From positions 1 to 19,521 of the forward strand of contig CABUQV010000030.1 in the NCBI GenBank assembly GCA_902493855.1: 19,521 nucleotides of DNA, read 5' to 3'. The stretch comes from an uncultured Collinsella sp. (GTDB lineage Bacteria; Actinomycetota; Coriobacteriia; Coriobacteriales; Coriobacteriaceae). Positions 8,391-16,583 of the stretch are shown piece by piece. Within the stretch, counting starts at the first letter, position 1, and each line of letters opens with the position of its first letter. The notes below the pieces were generated by a model, which worked only from the letters and a program-made list of their open reading frames with translations, searched no databases and was not told the DNA's origin. A program made the translations under genes and the position numbers.

Positions 8391-8419
8391 CAAAAGCCCG
8401 CCGAGGCAAGCTCGGCGGG
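8391..8419 (-). terminator. Terminator between the ATP-grasp gene and mfd
   Basis: CCCGCCGAG (8397-8405) pairs perfectly with CTCGGCGGG (8411-8419) around a 5-nt loop. On the minus strand the stem is followed by CTTTTGTCGTT. It ends transcription coming from the ATP-grasp gene and isolates mfd. The 170 bp to its right (8420-8589) shows no gene. Confidence 0.8.
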
Positions 8420-8589
8420 TCGTTCGTCAAATTCGTTGTCTGTCATGGTAGCGCATGGAGGGGACTCCAGCTCAGGCGTACGCCCAGCCCCGCAACAAAA
8501 ACGCCAGACAGAACTGAACTCACCGACTTCGCCAAAATCTCCCCGTCACGTCGAACGCCGTAACCACGGAAGGTGCCCCCAAGAAACGG

Positions 8590-10056
8590 CTATTCCTCAA
8601 AAAAGCTCGCAACGTTCAGGCGGCTCGTCCACTCCCCTATGGTGTTGGCAAAACCGACGCGTGTGTACACGCCCGCAAAACGGCCGCGATACAGGTACAG
8701 GCCTTCCATATTAGAAGCGGGCGCAAAACCAAGATCATCCACAAGTCCTTTGGGCGCCTCTCCTCGATGCGGCCCATCGACAAGCGTTCCGCGCAAGCAG
8801 GGAGTCTGATACTGCTGAGCATACTCCTGCACAATCGCCCCAGCTGCCGCAGCGCGAGCAAGCACCTGGGACCATTCCCGTTCCGTGACATCCAAACCGG
8901 CGACAACGCCAACCGCGTTGTAGCCGCCGCACGGCTTGACAATCCATCGATCCTTTTCGGCAAATCTCGACAACTGGGTGCTTTCGTCCATAATCTCGGT
9001 ATTGGGCACATGCTCCCGGACAAACGATTGCTCCTCCGGGCTCAACAAGGACTGCCCGGCTCGAGACCACAAAAACGCAAATACGGTCTTAGTCGCACAC
9101 GGCCACGTTCTAAAACCACCGACGATACACGCAAGCCCTTCTTGGGCAGCCTCGATTAAGGCCGAGCGTCCGTCGCACGGCTTATCCCACAGCTCGCCGG
9201 TCACCGCGCGCCGCCAAACGCAATCAATAGGACCAGCGGCATCGCACAGGCGCCTAGCACCGCCCTCTTCTTCGACAATCCGCAGGTCGCGTACATCCGT
9301 AAAGCGCGCGACTACACCCCGCCGCCTCATAAGGTCGACAAAATGAGCCGCGTCTTCCAAGTCGATGCTTTCCGAATAGTCGACGATTGCCACCGAAGCG
9401 GGATATATCTTTGATTGCGGTGCATAGAGCCCCTCGTCAACACAGACTCCGTCGTCCGATCGTGCACCATCCTCGATGCGACGAGGATGGGCCAGCTCCC
9501 ACTCTGCATAGGTCTCAAACAATGCATCTATCCAGCTGCCGCACAAATCGTACTGCCGAAAGCCGGGGTGGTTGGATGCAAACTCCTCAAAGGAAGGCGT
9601 CATTCGCACTGCCTGACAGACCGCATCGGTCACTACCATTCCAGCACTGCCGTCGGTATTGAGCTCGCAAAACGTATACGAACCGGCGTCCTCGTCAAGA
9701 AAGATATCAACGCGCGCAAGGGGAATCTGGCAATCATAGCCGGCATCCATAGCGCACAGGTCAGCAAAAGCCGGATCCATGCGAAACCACGCACGCACGG
9801 AGGCGTCGGAACAAAACGCCCGCGTCACCTTGTCCATAATGCCGTACATGCGCTCGGCCGCCTCCTTAAGAAGCGCCGTCATATCCTTATCGAATATCTT
9901 TGGCGTTAAAGCCCAGGGTGCAGGGTCGCCATGGTAGAGCACATGGGTTTGAGACAAGTATTCGTCGCCTTTGCGACGACCAGATAGGTCACCTTCACGC
10001 GTGCGCACAATGCGCTCAAAATAATCTTCAAGCTCTCGCGTTTTCAATGTTGCCAC
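8590..10056 (-). CDS. Glutathionylspermidine synthase-like ATP-grasp protein
   Basis: A 488-residue protein resembling the C-terminal synthetase domain of glutathionylspermidine synthase, a pre-ATP-grasp plus ATP-grasp fold that forms amide bonds at the expense of ATP. Visible: ELNTDGSAGM (131-140), which matches the family's metal/nucleotide-binding E-x-N segment; RWIVKPCGGYNAVGV (370-384) as the ATP-binding lysine and glycine-rich loop; and a C-terminal YLYRGRFAGVYTRVGFANTIGEW. There is no N-terminal amidase domain, unlike the E. coli bifunctional enzyme. The peptide or polyamine it joins is unknown. Start: I prefer GTG at 10056, because GGAGGG lies 4 nt upstream. The ATG at 10068 is only 12 nt earlier and would place that ribosome site inside the reading frame. 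Base composition looks a little less GC-rich than mfd. Ends before a terminator. Confidence 0.8.
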   Translation of the reverse strand: MATLKTRELEDYFERIVRTREGDLSGRRKGDEYLSQTHVLYHGDPAPWALTPKIFDKDMTALLKEAAERMYGIMDKVTRAFCSDASVRAWFRMDPAFADLCAMDAGYDCQIPLARVDIFLDEDAGSYTFCELNTDGSAGMVVTDAVCQAVRMTPSFEEFASNHPGFRQYDLCGSWIDALFETYAEWELAHPRRIEDGARSDDGVCVDEGLYAPQSKIYPASVAIVDYSESIDLEDAAHFVDLMRRRGVVARFTDVRDLRIVEEEGGARRLCDAAGPIDCVWRRAVTGELWDKPCDGRSALIEAAQEGLACIVGGFRTWPCATKTVFAFLWSRAGQSLLSPEEQSFVREHVPNTEIMDESTQLSRFAEKDRWIVKPCGGYNAVGVVAGLDVTEREWSQVLARAAAAGAIVQEYAQQYQTPCLRGTLVDGPHRGEAPKGLVDDLGFAPASNMEGLYLYRGRFAGVYTRVGFANTIGEWTSRLNVASFFEE

Positions 10057-10131
10057 GTTGCCCTCCATTGCTTGATTTTTTTGCTCATGCTACGCCAGCA
10101 CGCCACGACTTCGGCGCGCTTGAATAGGCTT

Positions 10132-10266
10132 CTAAATTAGCAACACATTTTTGCATGAGGCGGCAGGAAGCAACATATACTCCTGCTCAGCCGCATGCCC
10201 AGCCCCGCAGTTCGTGCATAAATCGGTTCCATCGGGCATCTCGGAGCCACACTTGGTGCAAGACAT
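10132..10266 (-). CDS. Small zinc-ribbon protein (44 aa)
   Basis: A 44-residue frame, too short for most gene callers. It starts at ATG 10266 and ends in TAG at 10132. The N-terminal half is a compact zinc ribbon: C3-x2-C6 and C17-x2-C20, reading SCTKCGSEMPDGTDLCTNCG, the form found at the head of many actinobacterial and firmicute membrane proteins. After the ribbon only about 24 residues remain, ending in a weakly hydrophobic tail, so it may be a stand-alone ribbon or the remnant of a longer zinc-ribbon protein. A G-rich stretch (GAGGGGA) lies about 9 nt upstream of the ATG as a possible ribosome site. It is 75 bp upstream of the ATP-grasp gene on the same strand. Confidence 0.6.
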   Translation of the reverse strand: MSCTKCGSEMPDGTDLCTNCGAGHAAEQEYMLLPAASCKNVLLI

Positions 10267-10385
10267 ATTCGGGCATCCCCTCACAACAAACGGCATCTGT
10301 CGCCATCATATTGAGCCCTCGCGACCCACATGTGCTGCGCAACATTAGTCGCCGTCCTCGGGTGCCGACAAAATGCGGCGGGCCC

Positions 10386-11051
10386 CTACCCCATCACGCG
10401 TACGCTGGGGCAAAGGTCTGCCAGCGGGCACTTGTCGCACTTGGGTTTGCGGGCGTCGCAGATCTCGCGGCCAAAGGTGATCCACTGGTGGTTGACCGAT
10501 CCCCAATACTCGTGCGGCAGAATCCTGAGCAGATCTTGCTCGGTCTTGAGCGGCTCTTTGGCATGCGTCTTGGGGCTCAGCATCAGGCGGTGCGCGATGC
10601 GGTTGACGTGCGTATCGACCGCGATGCCCTCGACAATGCCAAACCCCACGTTGAGCACGATGTTCGCCGTCTTGCGCCCCACGCCCGGCAGCTTGACGAG
10701 CTCCTTCATGTCGGCCGGTACCTCGCCGCCGTAATCGGCAACGATCATCTGCGCGGCCTCCACGGCATGCTTGGCCTTACTCTTATAAAAGCCGAGTGAC
10801 TTGATGGTCTCGGCCACGTCGGTCACACTTGCCCCGGCCATGGCCTCGGACGTGGGCCACTGGGCAAATAGTTGGGGCGTCACCTTATTGACCTGCGCGT
10901 CGGTCGTCTGAGCCGAGAGCAGTACCGAGATAAGTAGCCTAAAGGGATTCTCGTGGTCCAAAAAGCACTCGACCGGGCCATAGCGACGGTTAAGGCGCTC
11001 GCACACCTCAACGGCGCGCTCGCGTTTGGCGGCATTGGTCTCGCGTGGCAT
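10386..11051 (-). CDS. nth: Endonuclease III
   Basis: A 221-residue bifunctional DNA glycosylase/AP lyase that removes oxidised pyrimidines in base-excision repair. The helix-hairpin-helix is LPGVGRKTAN (121-130) with the Schiff-base lysine K127. The catalytic aspartate is D146 in VDTHVNRI. A complete [4Fe-4S] site is present as C198-x6-C205-x2-C208-x5-C214. Length matches the family (about 210-225). Start: ATG at 11051 with GAGGAG 5 nt upstream; the upstream in-frame ATG at 11078 has no good ribosome site. It follows the ABC transporter gene by 63 bp on the same strand and could share its transcript. This intact Fe-S enzyme is a useful contrast to the Fe-S-less MutY-like protein further right. 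Confidence 0.96.
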   Translation of the reverse strand: MPRETNAAKRERAVEVCERLNRRYGPVECFLDHENPFRLLISVLLSAQTTDAQVNKVTPQLFAQWPTSEAMAGASVTDVAETIKSLGFYKSKAKHAVEAAQMIVADYGGEVPADMKELVKLPGVGRKTANIVLNVGFGIVEGIAVDTHVNRIAHRLMLSPKTHAKEPLKTEQDLLRILPHEYWGSVNHQWITFGREICDARKPKCDKCPLADLCPSVRVMG

Positions 11052-11114
11052 AACGACTCCTCGGATCGGCAGAAACATAACTTCACAAAAACGATTGTCC
11101 CACGTACGGGGATC

Positions 11115-12917
11115 TTAAGCCTCCAAAAATGCGCCGGTCTGGCGGCTCCACAGGCTTGCATATTCGCCGCCCGCCTCGACGAGCTGCGCATGCGTACCGT
11201 CCTCGACAATCTCGCCGTCCGCCAGCACCACGATGCGGTCGAGCGCCGCCACGGTGGACAGGCGGTGCGCCACCACAATGGAGGTGCGGCCGCGCATCAG
11301 GTTCTCGAGCGCTTCCTGCACCAGCGCCTCGGACTCACTGTCCAAGGCAGACGTTGCCTCGTCGAGCACCAGAATCGGCGCATCGGTGAGGATGGCGCGG
11401 GCGCTGGCCACGCGCTGGCGTTGGCCGCCCGAAAGCTTAACGCCGCGCTCGCCCACCATGGTGTCAAAGCCACGGGGCAGGCGGTCGATAAACTCGGTCG
11501 CATTAGCCAAGCGAGCCGCCTCGCGAATCTGCTCGTCGGTGGCGCACGCGCGGCCGTAGGCGATATTCTCACGAATGGAGCGGTGGAACAGCAGCGCCTC
11601 CTGCGGCACGTAGGCAACCTGGCGGCGCAGGCTCTGCTGCGTGCAGCGCGAGACGTCCTGGCCGTCCACGAGCACGCGGCCGCCCTGCACGTCGTCCAGG
11701 CGAAGCAACAGCTTGGTGAGTGTCGTCTTGCCCGAGCCCGATTTGCCCACCAGGCCCACGCGCTGGCCCGCCGCCACATGGAGCGTCAGGTCGTCGAACA
11801 CGTTCTCGCCCGCCGCGGCGTCACGGTATGCAAAGCTCAAGTGCTCAAAATCAATTGCGCCCTCGCGCACCTTGAGCTCGGGGGCATTCGCGTCGTCTGC
11901 CACCAGACGCGGCTCGTCCAGCACGCGCGTCATCTCGGCGGCGTCGCCCAGCGCGCGGTTGATGCGTTGCATCATGGAGCTCACGTAGTTCAGACGCATA
12001 GTGAGGTTGTACGTGTAGGTAAAGATCATGACGAGCGCGCCGGCCGAAATGCCAAACCACGCGTTGCCACCCGCGGCGAACACACTCACCACGGCCATGG
12101 TAATGACGATAAGGCCCGAGGTCGTAAAGTTGCGTTGCATCATGGCGTGCATCGATACCGTTTCGGCATCGCGCGCGGCACGGTCGGCGGTATCGAATAG
12201 GTCGCGCTCAAAGTCCTCGCGCCCGCAGGTCTTGACGGCCAGGATGTTCGTGACCGCGTCGGACAGCACGCCCGACAGCTTGTTCTGCGCGGCGGACGTC
12301 GCGGCCGAAAGCGGCATGATGCGTTTGTACATAAGCCAGACAAACGCGATGTAGACGACCATGATGCCCACCAGGATCACGGTAAATGCAGGCACCACCG
12401 GAGCGAGCGCCGCCACCGTGCAGACAACCGAGGTGATAGTGGGGATGAGCGAATACACCGTCACGTCCACCAGGCCCGTGTAGCCGCTCATAAACCGGCT
12501 CGTCTGGCTCACAAGCGATCCGCCAAATCGACTGGTGTGGAATGTCATGGATTGGTTGGAGAGCGTATCGAAGCACAAGCGCGCCAGGTGATAGTTGCCC
12601 GCAATCTCGAGCTTGTAGACGGTGTAGTCCTGCAGCTTGGAGAGGATCTGGCCTACCAGGTTAACGAGCACGAGCGCCAGAATATAGGGGCTAAAGACCT
12701 CAAACACCTGGTCGCCTGCCACGGGGCCGGCCTGGACGCGGTCGACGATAAGCGCCATCACGTAGGTGTTGGCAAACGTAAGCAAAAAGATATAGCCCGC
12801 CGACGAGAATACCGAGAGAAAGACGATCAGCGGCTGCGTGCGCGTGACATCCCAAAAACGCTGCAACGTGCGGCGCACGGTGGAGCGTTTGAGCGGACTG
12901 GTGCTTTTCTGAGACAT
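11115..12917 (-). CDS. ABC transporter, fused permease/ATP-binding half-transporter
   Basis: A 600-residue type IV ABC exporter subunit, expected to work as a homodimer or heterodimer in the cytoplasmic membrane. The transmembrane domain (about residues 25-325) has around six helices. The nucleotide-binding domain shows Walker A GKSGSGKT (391-398), the Q-loop in YVPQEALLF (436-444), the LSGGQ signature (495-499), Walker B ILVLDE (515-520) and the H-loop histidine H551. All catalytic residues, including the Walker B glutamate, are present, so it should be active on its own. No second half-transporter is adjacent, which fits a homodimer. The substrate cannot be told (lipid, peptide or drug). 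Start: ATG at 12917 with AAAGGAAG 4 nt upstream. Lies between rmuC and nth on the same strand. Confidence 0.92.
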   Translation of the reverse strand: MSQKSTSPLKRSTVRRTLQRFWDVTRTQPLIVFLSVFSSAGYIFLLTFANTYVMALIVDRVQAGPVAGDQVFEVFSPYILALVLVNLVGQILSKLQDYTVYKLEIAGNYHLARLCFDTLSNQSMTFHTSRFGGSLVSQTSRFMSGYTGLVDVTVYSLIPTITSVVCTVAALAPVVPAFTVILVGIMVVYIAFVWLMYKRIMPLSAATSAAQNKLSGVLSDAVTNILAVKTCGREDFERDLFDTADRAARDAETVSMHAMMQRNFTTSGLIVITMAVVSVFAAGGNAWFGISAGALVMIFTYTYNLTMRLNYVSSMMQRINRALGDAAEMTRVLDEPRLVADDANAPELKVREGAIDFEHLSFAYRDAAAGENVFDDLTLHVAAGQRVGLVGKSGSGKTTLTKLLLRLDDVQGGRVLVDGQDVSRCTQQSLRRQVAYVPQEALLFHRSIRENIAYGRACATDEQIREAARLANATEFIDRLPRGFDTMVGERGVKLSGGQRQRVASARAILTDAPILVLDEATSALDSESEALVQEALENLMRGRTSIVVAHRLSTVAALDRIVVLADGEIVEDGTHAQLVEAGGEYASLWSRQTGAFLEA

Positions 12918-13042
12918 AGGCTTCCTTTCGCGTCTGATAGGGCGAAACGCCATTGTTGCACACTAAAGCGCGCTTCAGGCACGTACGACACGAAAAGCGC
13001 CCGCGCTCCGCGCTTGCGCAGACGCCCCGCCGTCAGGCACGG

Positions 13043-14398
13043 CTAGTCCTCGTCTTCTTGGTCTGCGGGCAGGCCCACGGATGTGAGCCCCAAGATCGCG
13101 TCGGCCTCGTCGGCATCCTCCAGGGCGTCGATGTCCTTGAGCTTGCACTCCATAACGTTGGTGCGCGTGGTGATGATGCCCTCGACCGTCTTTCCCGCGG
13201 TCTCGATCTGCTGTTGGGCGCGACGCAGCGCCGCCTGATAGCGCGGCAGCTCGGCCTTGACGGCGGAAAGCACGCGCAGCACGTCATCGGTGCGCTTTTG
13301 CAGCCTAAACGTCTGGTAGCTCATCTGCAGGCTGTTGAGGATGGCCGCCATGGTGCTGGGGCCGGCAACGTTGACGTGATAGTCGCGGCCCAGGGTCTCT
13401 ATAAGCCCGGGGCGACTGACGACCTCGGCGTACAGGCCCTCAAACGGCACGAACAGAATGCCAAAGTTGGTCGTCGCGGGCACGCTCAGGTACTTCTCGC
13501 AGATGTCCTTTGCCTCGCGTTTGACCATCGCATCGAGCATCTTGCGCGCAGCGGCGACGGCCTCCGCGTCGCCCGACTCCTGGGCGTCGAGCAGATGCTC
13601 GTACGCGTCGCCCGGGAATTTGGAGTCAATCGGCAGCAGCACGGGATCGCCCTCGTCTACTGGCAGCTTGACGGCAAACTCAACACGCTCCGAGGCGCCA
13701 GGCTTGGTGGCAACGTTTTCCAGATACTGGTCGGGCGTAAGGATGTCCGCCAGGATCGCGCCCAGCTGCACCTCGTCCAAAATGCCGCGCGCCTTCACAT
13801 TGCCCAGCACGCGCTTAAGGTCGCCCACGCCGGTGGCGATGGACTGCATGTCGCCCAGGCCCTTGTACACGGCCTCGAGCTGATCACTCACCTGCTTAAA
13901 CGATGCGGACAGACGATCGTTGAGCGTACGGGAAAGCTTCTCGTCCACCGTCGCGCGCATCTGGTCGAGCTGAACGTTGTTGTCCTTGCGGATGGCGCCC
14001 AGCTGGGCATCGACCGTCTCGCGCACCTTGTCCAGGCGGTGCTCGATGCCCTCGCGGTTGGCGCCGAGCTGCTGGGCCGTCTCACGGCGCAGATCGTCCA
14101 TGCGGTCGCCGGCCTGTGAGAACTCGCGCGCAATGGTCAGGTAGCGCTGCTGCTCCACGGCGGCGTCGGTCGTCTGCTGCTGCGCGATGGCATTTGCCGT
14201 GCGGCGGGTTTCTGCCAGCGCGACGTTGAGGGCATCGAGCGTGCTGTTGGTCTGCTCGAGCGCCGCGAGCGTCTCCGCGTCGTTGCCGCCACGCTCGCGC
14301 AACTCGGCACGAAGGCCTTTAAGCTGCAGGGCGCAAACCAAAGCAACTCCCACCGACACCAAGGCAATCACAACAAGCGCAATATCAATAGCAGACAT
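13043..14398 (-). CDS. rmuC: DNA recombination protein RmuC
   Basis: A 451-residue RmuC-family protein, thought to limit DNA inversions and rearrangements through a nuclease-like core. One N-terminal membrane helix (about residues 4-24) is followed by a long coiled coil (about 25-180). The RmuC core then runs to about residue 420, with LKRVLGNVKARGILDEVQLGAIL, LPIDSKFP, VPFEGLYAEV and GPSTMAAILNSLQM. The C-terminus is acidic. Start: ATG at 14398 with GGCGGAG 3 nt upstream; an upstream in-frame start at 14431 would add a non-conserved stretch. It follows the HTH gene of the nucleotidyltransferase module by 51 bp on the same strand. A 125 bp gap with GC-rich partial hairpins separates it from the ABC gene. 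Confidence 0.92.
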   Translation of the reverse strand: MSAIDIALVVIALVSVGVALVCALQLKGLRAELRERGGNDAETLAALEQTNSTLDALNVALAETRRTANAIAQQQTTDAAVEQQRYLTIAREFSQAGDRMDDLRRETAQQLGANREGIEHRLDKVRETVDAQLGAIRKDNNVQLDQMRATVDEKLSRTLNDRLSASFKQVSDQLEAVYKGLGDMQSIATGVGDLKRVLGNVKARGILDEVQLGAILADILTPDQYLENVATKPGASERVEFAVKLPVDEGDPVLLPIDSKFPGDAYEHLLDAQESGDAEAVAAARKMLDAMVKREAKDICEKYLSVPATTNFGILFVPFEGLYAEVVSRPGLIETLGRDYHVNVAGPSTMAAILNSLQMSYQTFRLQKRTDDVLRVLSAVKAELPRYQAALRRAQQQIETAGKTVEGIITTRTNVMECKLKDIDALEDADEADAILGLTSVGLPADQEDED

Positions 14399-14449
14399 AG
14401 ACTCCGCCCAACAAACCCAATCGAGTATCAATCAAAACCGCGATCAATC

Positions 14450-15013
14450 TTACCCCGCCACACGCACCGGGCGCCCGGCCCCTTCTTGGGTGCTTCTCTC
14501 TTCCGCATATTCCATAATGCGACGCGCCGTTTCCCTGCTCACTTTTGAGTCATCGCCTGCCAAGTATGCGTATACGTTTCCTTTATTCAAGTGCAGAGCA
14601 CGGCAGAGGCCATAGCGCGTTACACCCGATTCCTCCAATGCTTTCAGTGTTCTCTTTCTCATCAGGGCGTTCACCCTTCTGTTAGCCGCTGGCTTTTCTT
14701 TCACCCCTCTATACGCACGCCAAACGTTGGCATAACGATTAGGGAGCTCACTTTTGGCGCATAGAGACGCCATGTTACCCGCTTGACTGTACAAGGACAA
14801 AACGCCTCGGTAATCCTCTTCCATCCACGAGCCCTCGGATAAACCCAGAACGTATTCGGCTTTTCCTTGCGCCAAAGCGAGCAAAAACAGAGGCTCCGCC
14901 ACGCGCGGCGCAACCGTCGTCGCCCGCTCAACCAGTTTTCTATAACTTAGTGACTGCTGTCCGGACAGCTCTCGGCAATAGCCTTTTAAGAATCCCTCAA
15001 AGGTCAAATTCAA
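14450..15013 (-). CDS. HTH-domain protein, probable partner of the nucleotidyltransferase
   Basis: A 187-residue protein. Residues about 1-105 look helical and are not recognised. Residues about 115-172 form an XRE-like helix-turn-helix (TLKALEESGVTRYGLCRALHLNKGNVYAYLAG) followed by a short helix. The start is TTG at 15013, supported by a near-consensus AAGGAGGTG 5 nt upstream. There is no ATG before mid-protein, so the TTG must be used. Its start overlaps the stop of the upstream nucleotidyltransferase gene (sequence TTGA, 4 nt), so the two are translationally coupled. As second gene beside an AbiEii-type nucleotidyltransferase, it is likely the antitoxin or regulator of a type IV-like toxin-antitoxin pair. 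That role is inferred. Base composition is lower in GC than the flanking rmuC, suggesting acquisition. Confidence 0.75.
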   Translation of the reverse strand: MNLTFEGFLKGYCRELSGQQSLSYRKLVERATTVAPRVAEPLFLLALAQGKAEYVLGLSEGSWMEEDYRGVLSLYSQAGNMASLCAKSELPNRYANVWRAYRGVKEKPAANRRVNALMRKRTLKALEESGVTRYGLCRALHLNKGNVYAYLAGDDSKVSRETARRIMEYAEERSTQEGAGRPVRVAG

Positions 15014-15540
15014 CCGAACACCTCCTTTTTGTATTGTCTGTATGCGCAGACCATCTCTTGATAACTCCGCTCCGAAGGCGACGAGGCCAACGCCTCTCCT
15101 TCATCGAATATAAGCCGCTCGAGCAGATCCCAATCAAGTCGATCGATAAATGCTCGACTATGGAGGTCAACGATGTCGTTCGGACGATAGGCATAAAGCT
15201 TCATCACCGCCAGATCCTCCAAAGATGGCGTAAAGTACCTGATAAAATGCGCCCCAATCTCCAATGGGATCAGGCGATCTTCGTAATTGAATGGCATCTG
15301 GTTGCAATATGCCACTGCCATACCATTCACCTCGGGGTATCGAGCTATGATCTCGCGGAGACACCCGTCTGCCTCAAACACATCAATGTCATGTGTAACC
15401 GACCGATTCGTCACATCGTTTAGCATGAAGGCGCATCCTCCCACCAATACAACGCTCGGTCTATCGTCTCTTGGACCTATTTCCAGCTCCGCCTCTTCGT
15501 CAATGCCCAAAAGAGTCTGCTCTAAATCCTGCTTATACAT
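15010..15540 (-). CDS. Nucleotidyltransferase of the AbiEii/DUF6036 type
   Basis: A 176-residue protein of the polymerase-beta nucleotidyltransferase superfamily. The core shows V33-GG (34-35), then T49-H-D51-I-D53 (the metal-binding D-x-D after a G-rich turn), a later LEIGAHF segment with a possible third acidic residue (E94), and the lysine motif LEDLAVMKLYAYRPNDIVDL (K114), as in AbiEii toxins and DUF6036 proteins. Such enzymes can transfer nucleotides onto tRNA or protein and block translation. Start: ATG at 15540 with AGGA about 6 nt upstream. It precedes and overlaps the HTH gene by 4 nt. In AbiE the antitoxin gene usually comes first, so this order is reversed. Composition is visibly AT-richer than the neighbours. 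A housekeeping or non-toxic role is possible. Confidence 0.8.
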   Translation of the reverse strand: MYKQDLEQTLLGIDEEAELEIGPRDDRPSVVLVGGCAFMLNDVTNRSVTHDIDVFEADGCLREIIARYPEVNGMAVAYCNQMPFNYEDRLIPLEIGAHFIRYFTPSLEDLAVMKLYAYRPNDIVDLHSRAFIDRLDWDLLERLIFDEGEALASSPSERSYQEMVCAYRQYKKEVFG

Positions 15541-15590
15541 AGCAAATCCTATTATTATTCATCTTCAATAATACTATTCAGTAGCGCGGC

Positions 15591-15650
15591 AGGACCTACA
15601 GGATGCAAGAATTCTACTCGTGGCGATAATCCCTACATCCTAGAAGTCCT
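15591..15650. repeat. Interrupted inverted repeat upstream of the nucleotidyltransferase gene
   Basis: Arms 15591-15605 and 15636-15650 pair as AGGAC-(4)-AGGATG with CATCCT-(4)-GTCCT, 11 of 15 positions, around a 30-nt centre. It sits in the gap between the one-helix membrane protein (stop at 15664) and the nucleotidyltransferase start (15540). It could be an operator for the toxin-antitoxin-like pair or a weak terminator for the upstream gene. No T-run follows it. Confidence 0.4.
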
Positions 15651-15663
15651 AATGTGACAAACG

Positions 15664-16086
15664 CTAACTCTCCCAGCCGGCGCGGATGGTTGTTATGACA
15701 TCGCCTAGGCGCTGGCCGAGGGCTGACAGATGTTGGAGCACTTCATTGGGAGAGGCGCCGTTGAGGATGCAGGTGAGGGCATACGAGACCAGGAAAATCA
15801 CCGCAAGTCCTAACGGAATGAGCACGATCATCGCTAATGTGCGCAGGCGCTGGCCCACGCGGCGGTGACGCGTGCGGCGTTTGTCGAACGCAAGCTCCTG
15901 CGCATACGAATCTTGTTGTACGGAATAGTTCTCTGGCGCCGATCCGCCCGCAGGCGAAACCGCAGGCGTGGCATTTTGCGCAGGGGGCTGGGCGGCTGCC
16001 CTTTGCATTTGCATCTCCATGAGCCGTTGCTGCTGGCGCAACATGCGCTCGGCTTGTTGCTGCGGAGTCTCAAGAAACAGATCCAT
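15664..16086 (-). CDS. Hypothetical protein with one membrane helix and a Gln-rich N-terminus
   Basis: A 140-residue protein I do not recognise. Residues 1-32 are rich in Gln, Met and Arg and could form an amphipathic or coiled-coil helix (QQQAERMLRQQQRLMEMQMQ). Residues 33-60 are Pro/Ala/Ser-rich and probably flexible. A basic stretch KRRTRHRRVGQRLR (69-82) precedes a single hydrophobic segment (about 84-108), and the tail of about 30 residues would be outside by the positive-inside rule. Start: ATG at 16086 with GAGGAGG 4 nt upstream, a strong ribosome site that supports a real gene. It stands alone, with a 720 bp non-coding stretch upstream of it. Confidence 0.75.
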   Translation of the reverse strand: MDLFLETPQQQAERMLRQQQRLMEMQMQRAAAQPPAQNATPAVSPAGGSAPENYSVQQDSYAQELAFDKRRTRHRRVGQRLRTLAMIVLIPLGLAVIFLVSYALTCILNGASPNEVLQHLSALGQRLGDVITTIRAGWES

Positions 16087-16366
16087 GCTGGCCTCCTCAA
16101 TCGGAGCATTCGACGCTTACGCCCAGCATCCCGCACCGCTAAGGCCACGGCAACGCAATCCGTAGCAATAGCCGCAAAGTTTCTTGTTGGCAAAAGCTGT
16201 CGAAAACCTCAACAACTCCCCTACCAGCACTTTCTCTGAGCTTTTTTCGCCAGCAATCTTTTGGCCTTCCGCCCTTACGCCAACTGACCAAAATCTAACC
16301 AAAAGCTTGACGTCAATTGTGAAGACCGGAACCTCAAACAAGGCGCGGCGCCCCGAATGAGGCGCG

Positions 16367-16390
16367 AAAAAACAAGGCGGCACGGCCTTG
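16367..16390 (-). terminator. Rho-independent terminator
   Basis: CAAGGC (16373-16378) pairs with GCCTTG (16385-16390) around a 6-nt loop. On the minus strand the stem is followed directly by six T residues (16372-16367). It lies 418 bp beyond the rubrerythrin stop codon, past the inverted-repeat element. It may be the true 3' end of the rubrerythrin transcript, or the end of a separate small RNA. Confidence 0.8.
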
Positions 16391-16402
16391 GGCGAAGCAC
16401 CC

Positions 16403-16426
16403 TGGACAGTTAGTTCAAATACGTAT
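16403..16426 (+). repeat. Left terminal inverted repeat
   Basis: Begins TGGACAGTTAGTTC and matches the reverse complement of 16584-16607 at 23 of 24 bases; the single difference is A (16418) against G. TATAAT overlaps its inner end (16424-16429). Confidence 0.75.
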
Positions 16427-16583
16427 AATTCAGACCCCCTACATATGCCCTAAGATGCTACGTTTGGCGCGATTGAGTCCGCACAACGGGCAAGTAAGAC
16501 CTAAAACCAGGCCCTTCAGGCAGCCCAAAGGGGCTCGATAGGCCTCCAACTGCCAAAAAGCCGACCGCAGAGCGATCGGAAAA

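Noticed and set aside
12974..13041. TCAGGCACG repeated at 12974 and 13033 and GC-rich partial hairpins after rmuC
   Set aside because: Nine-base repeats in GC-rich sequence are expected by chance, and no clean stem plus T-run terminator was found.
16117..16383. 88-codon minus-strand frame upstream of the one-helix membrane protein
   Set aside because: No ribosome site, no family resemblance, and its start lies over the terminator at 16367-16390.
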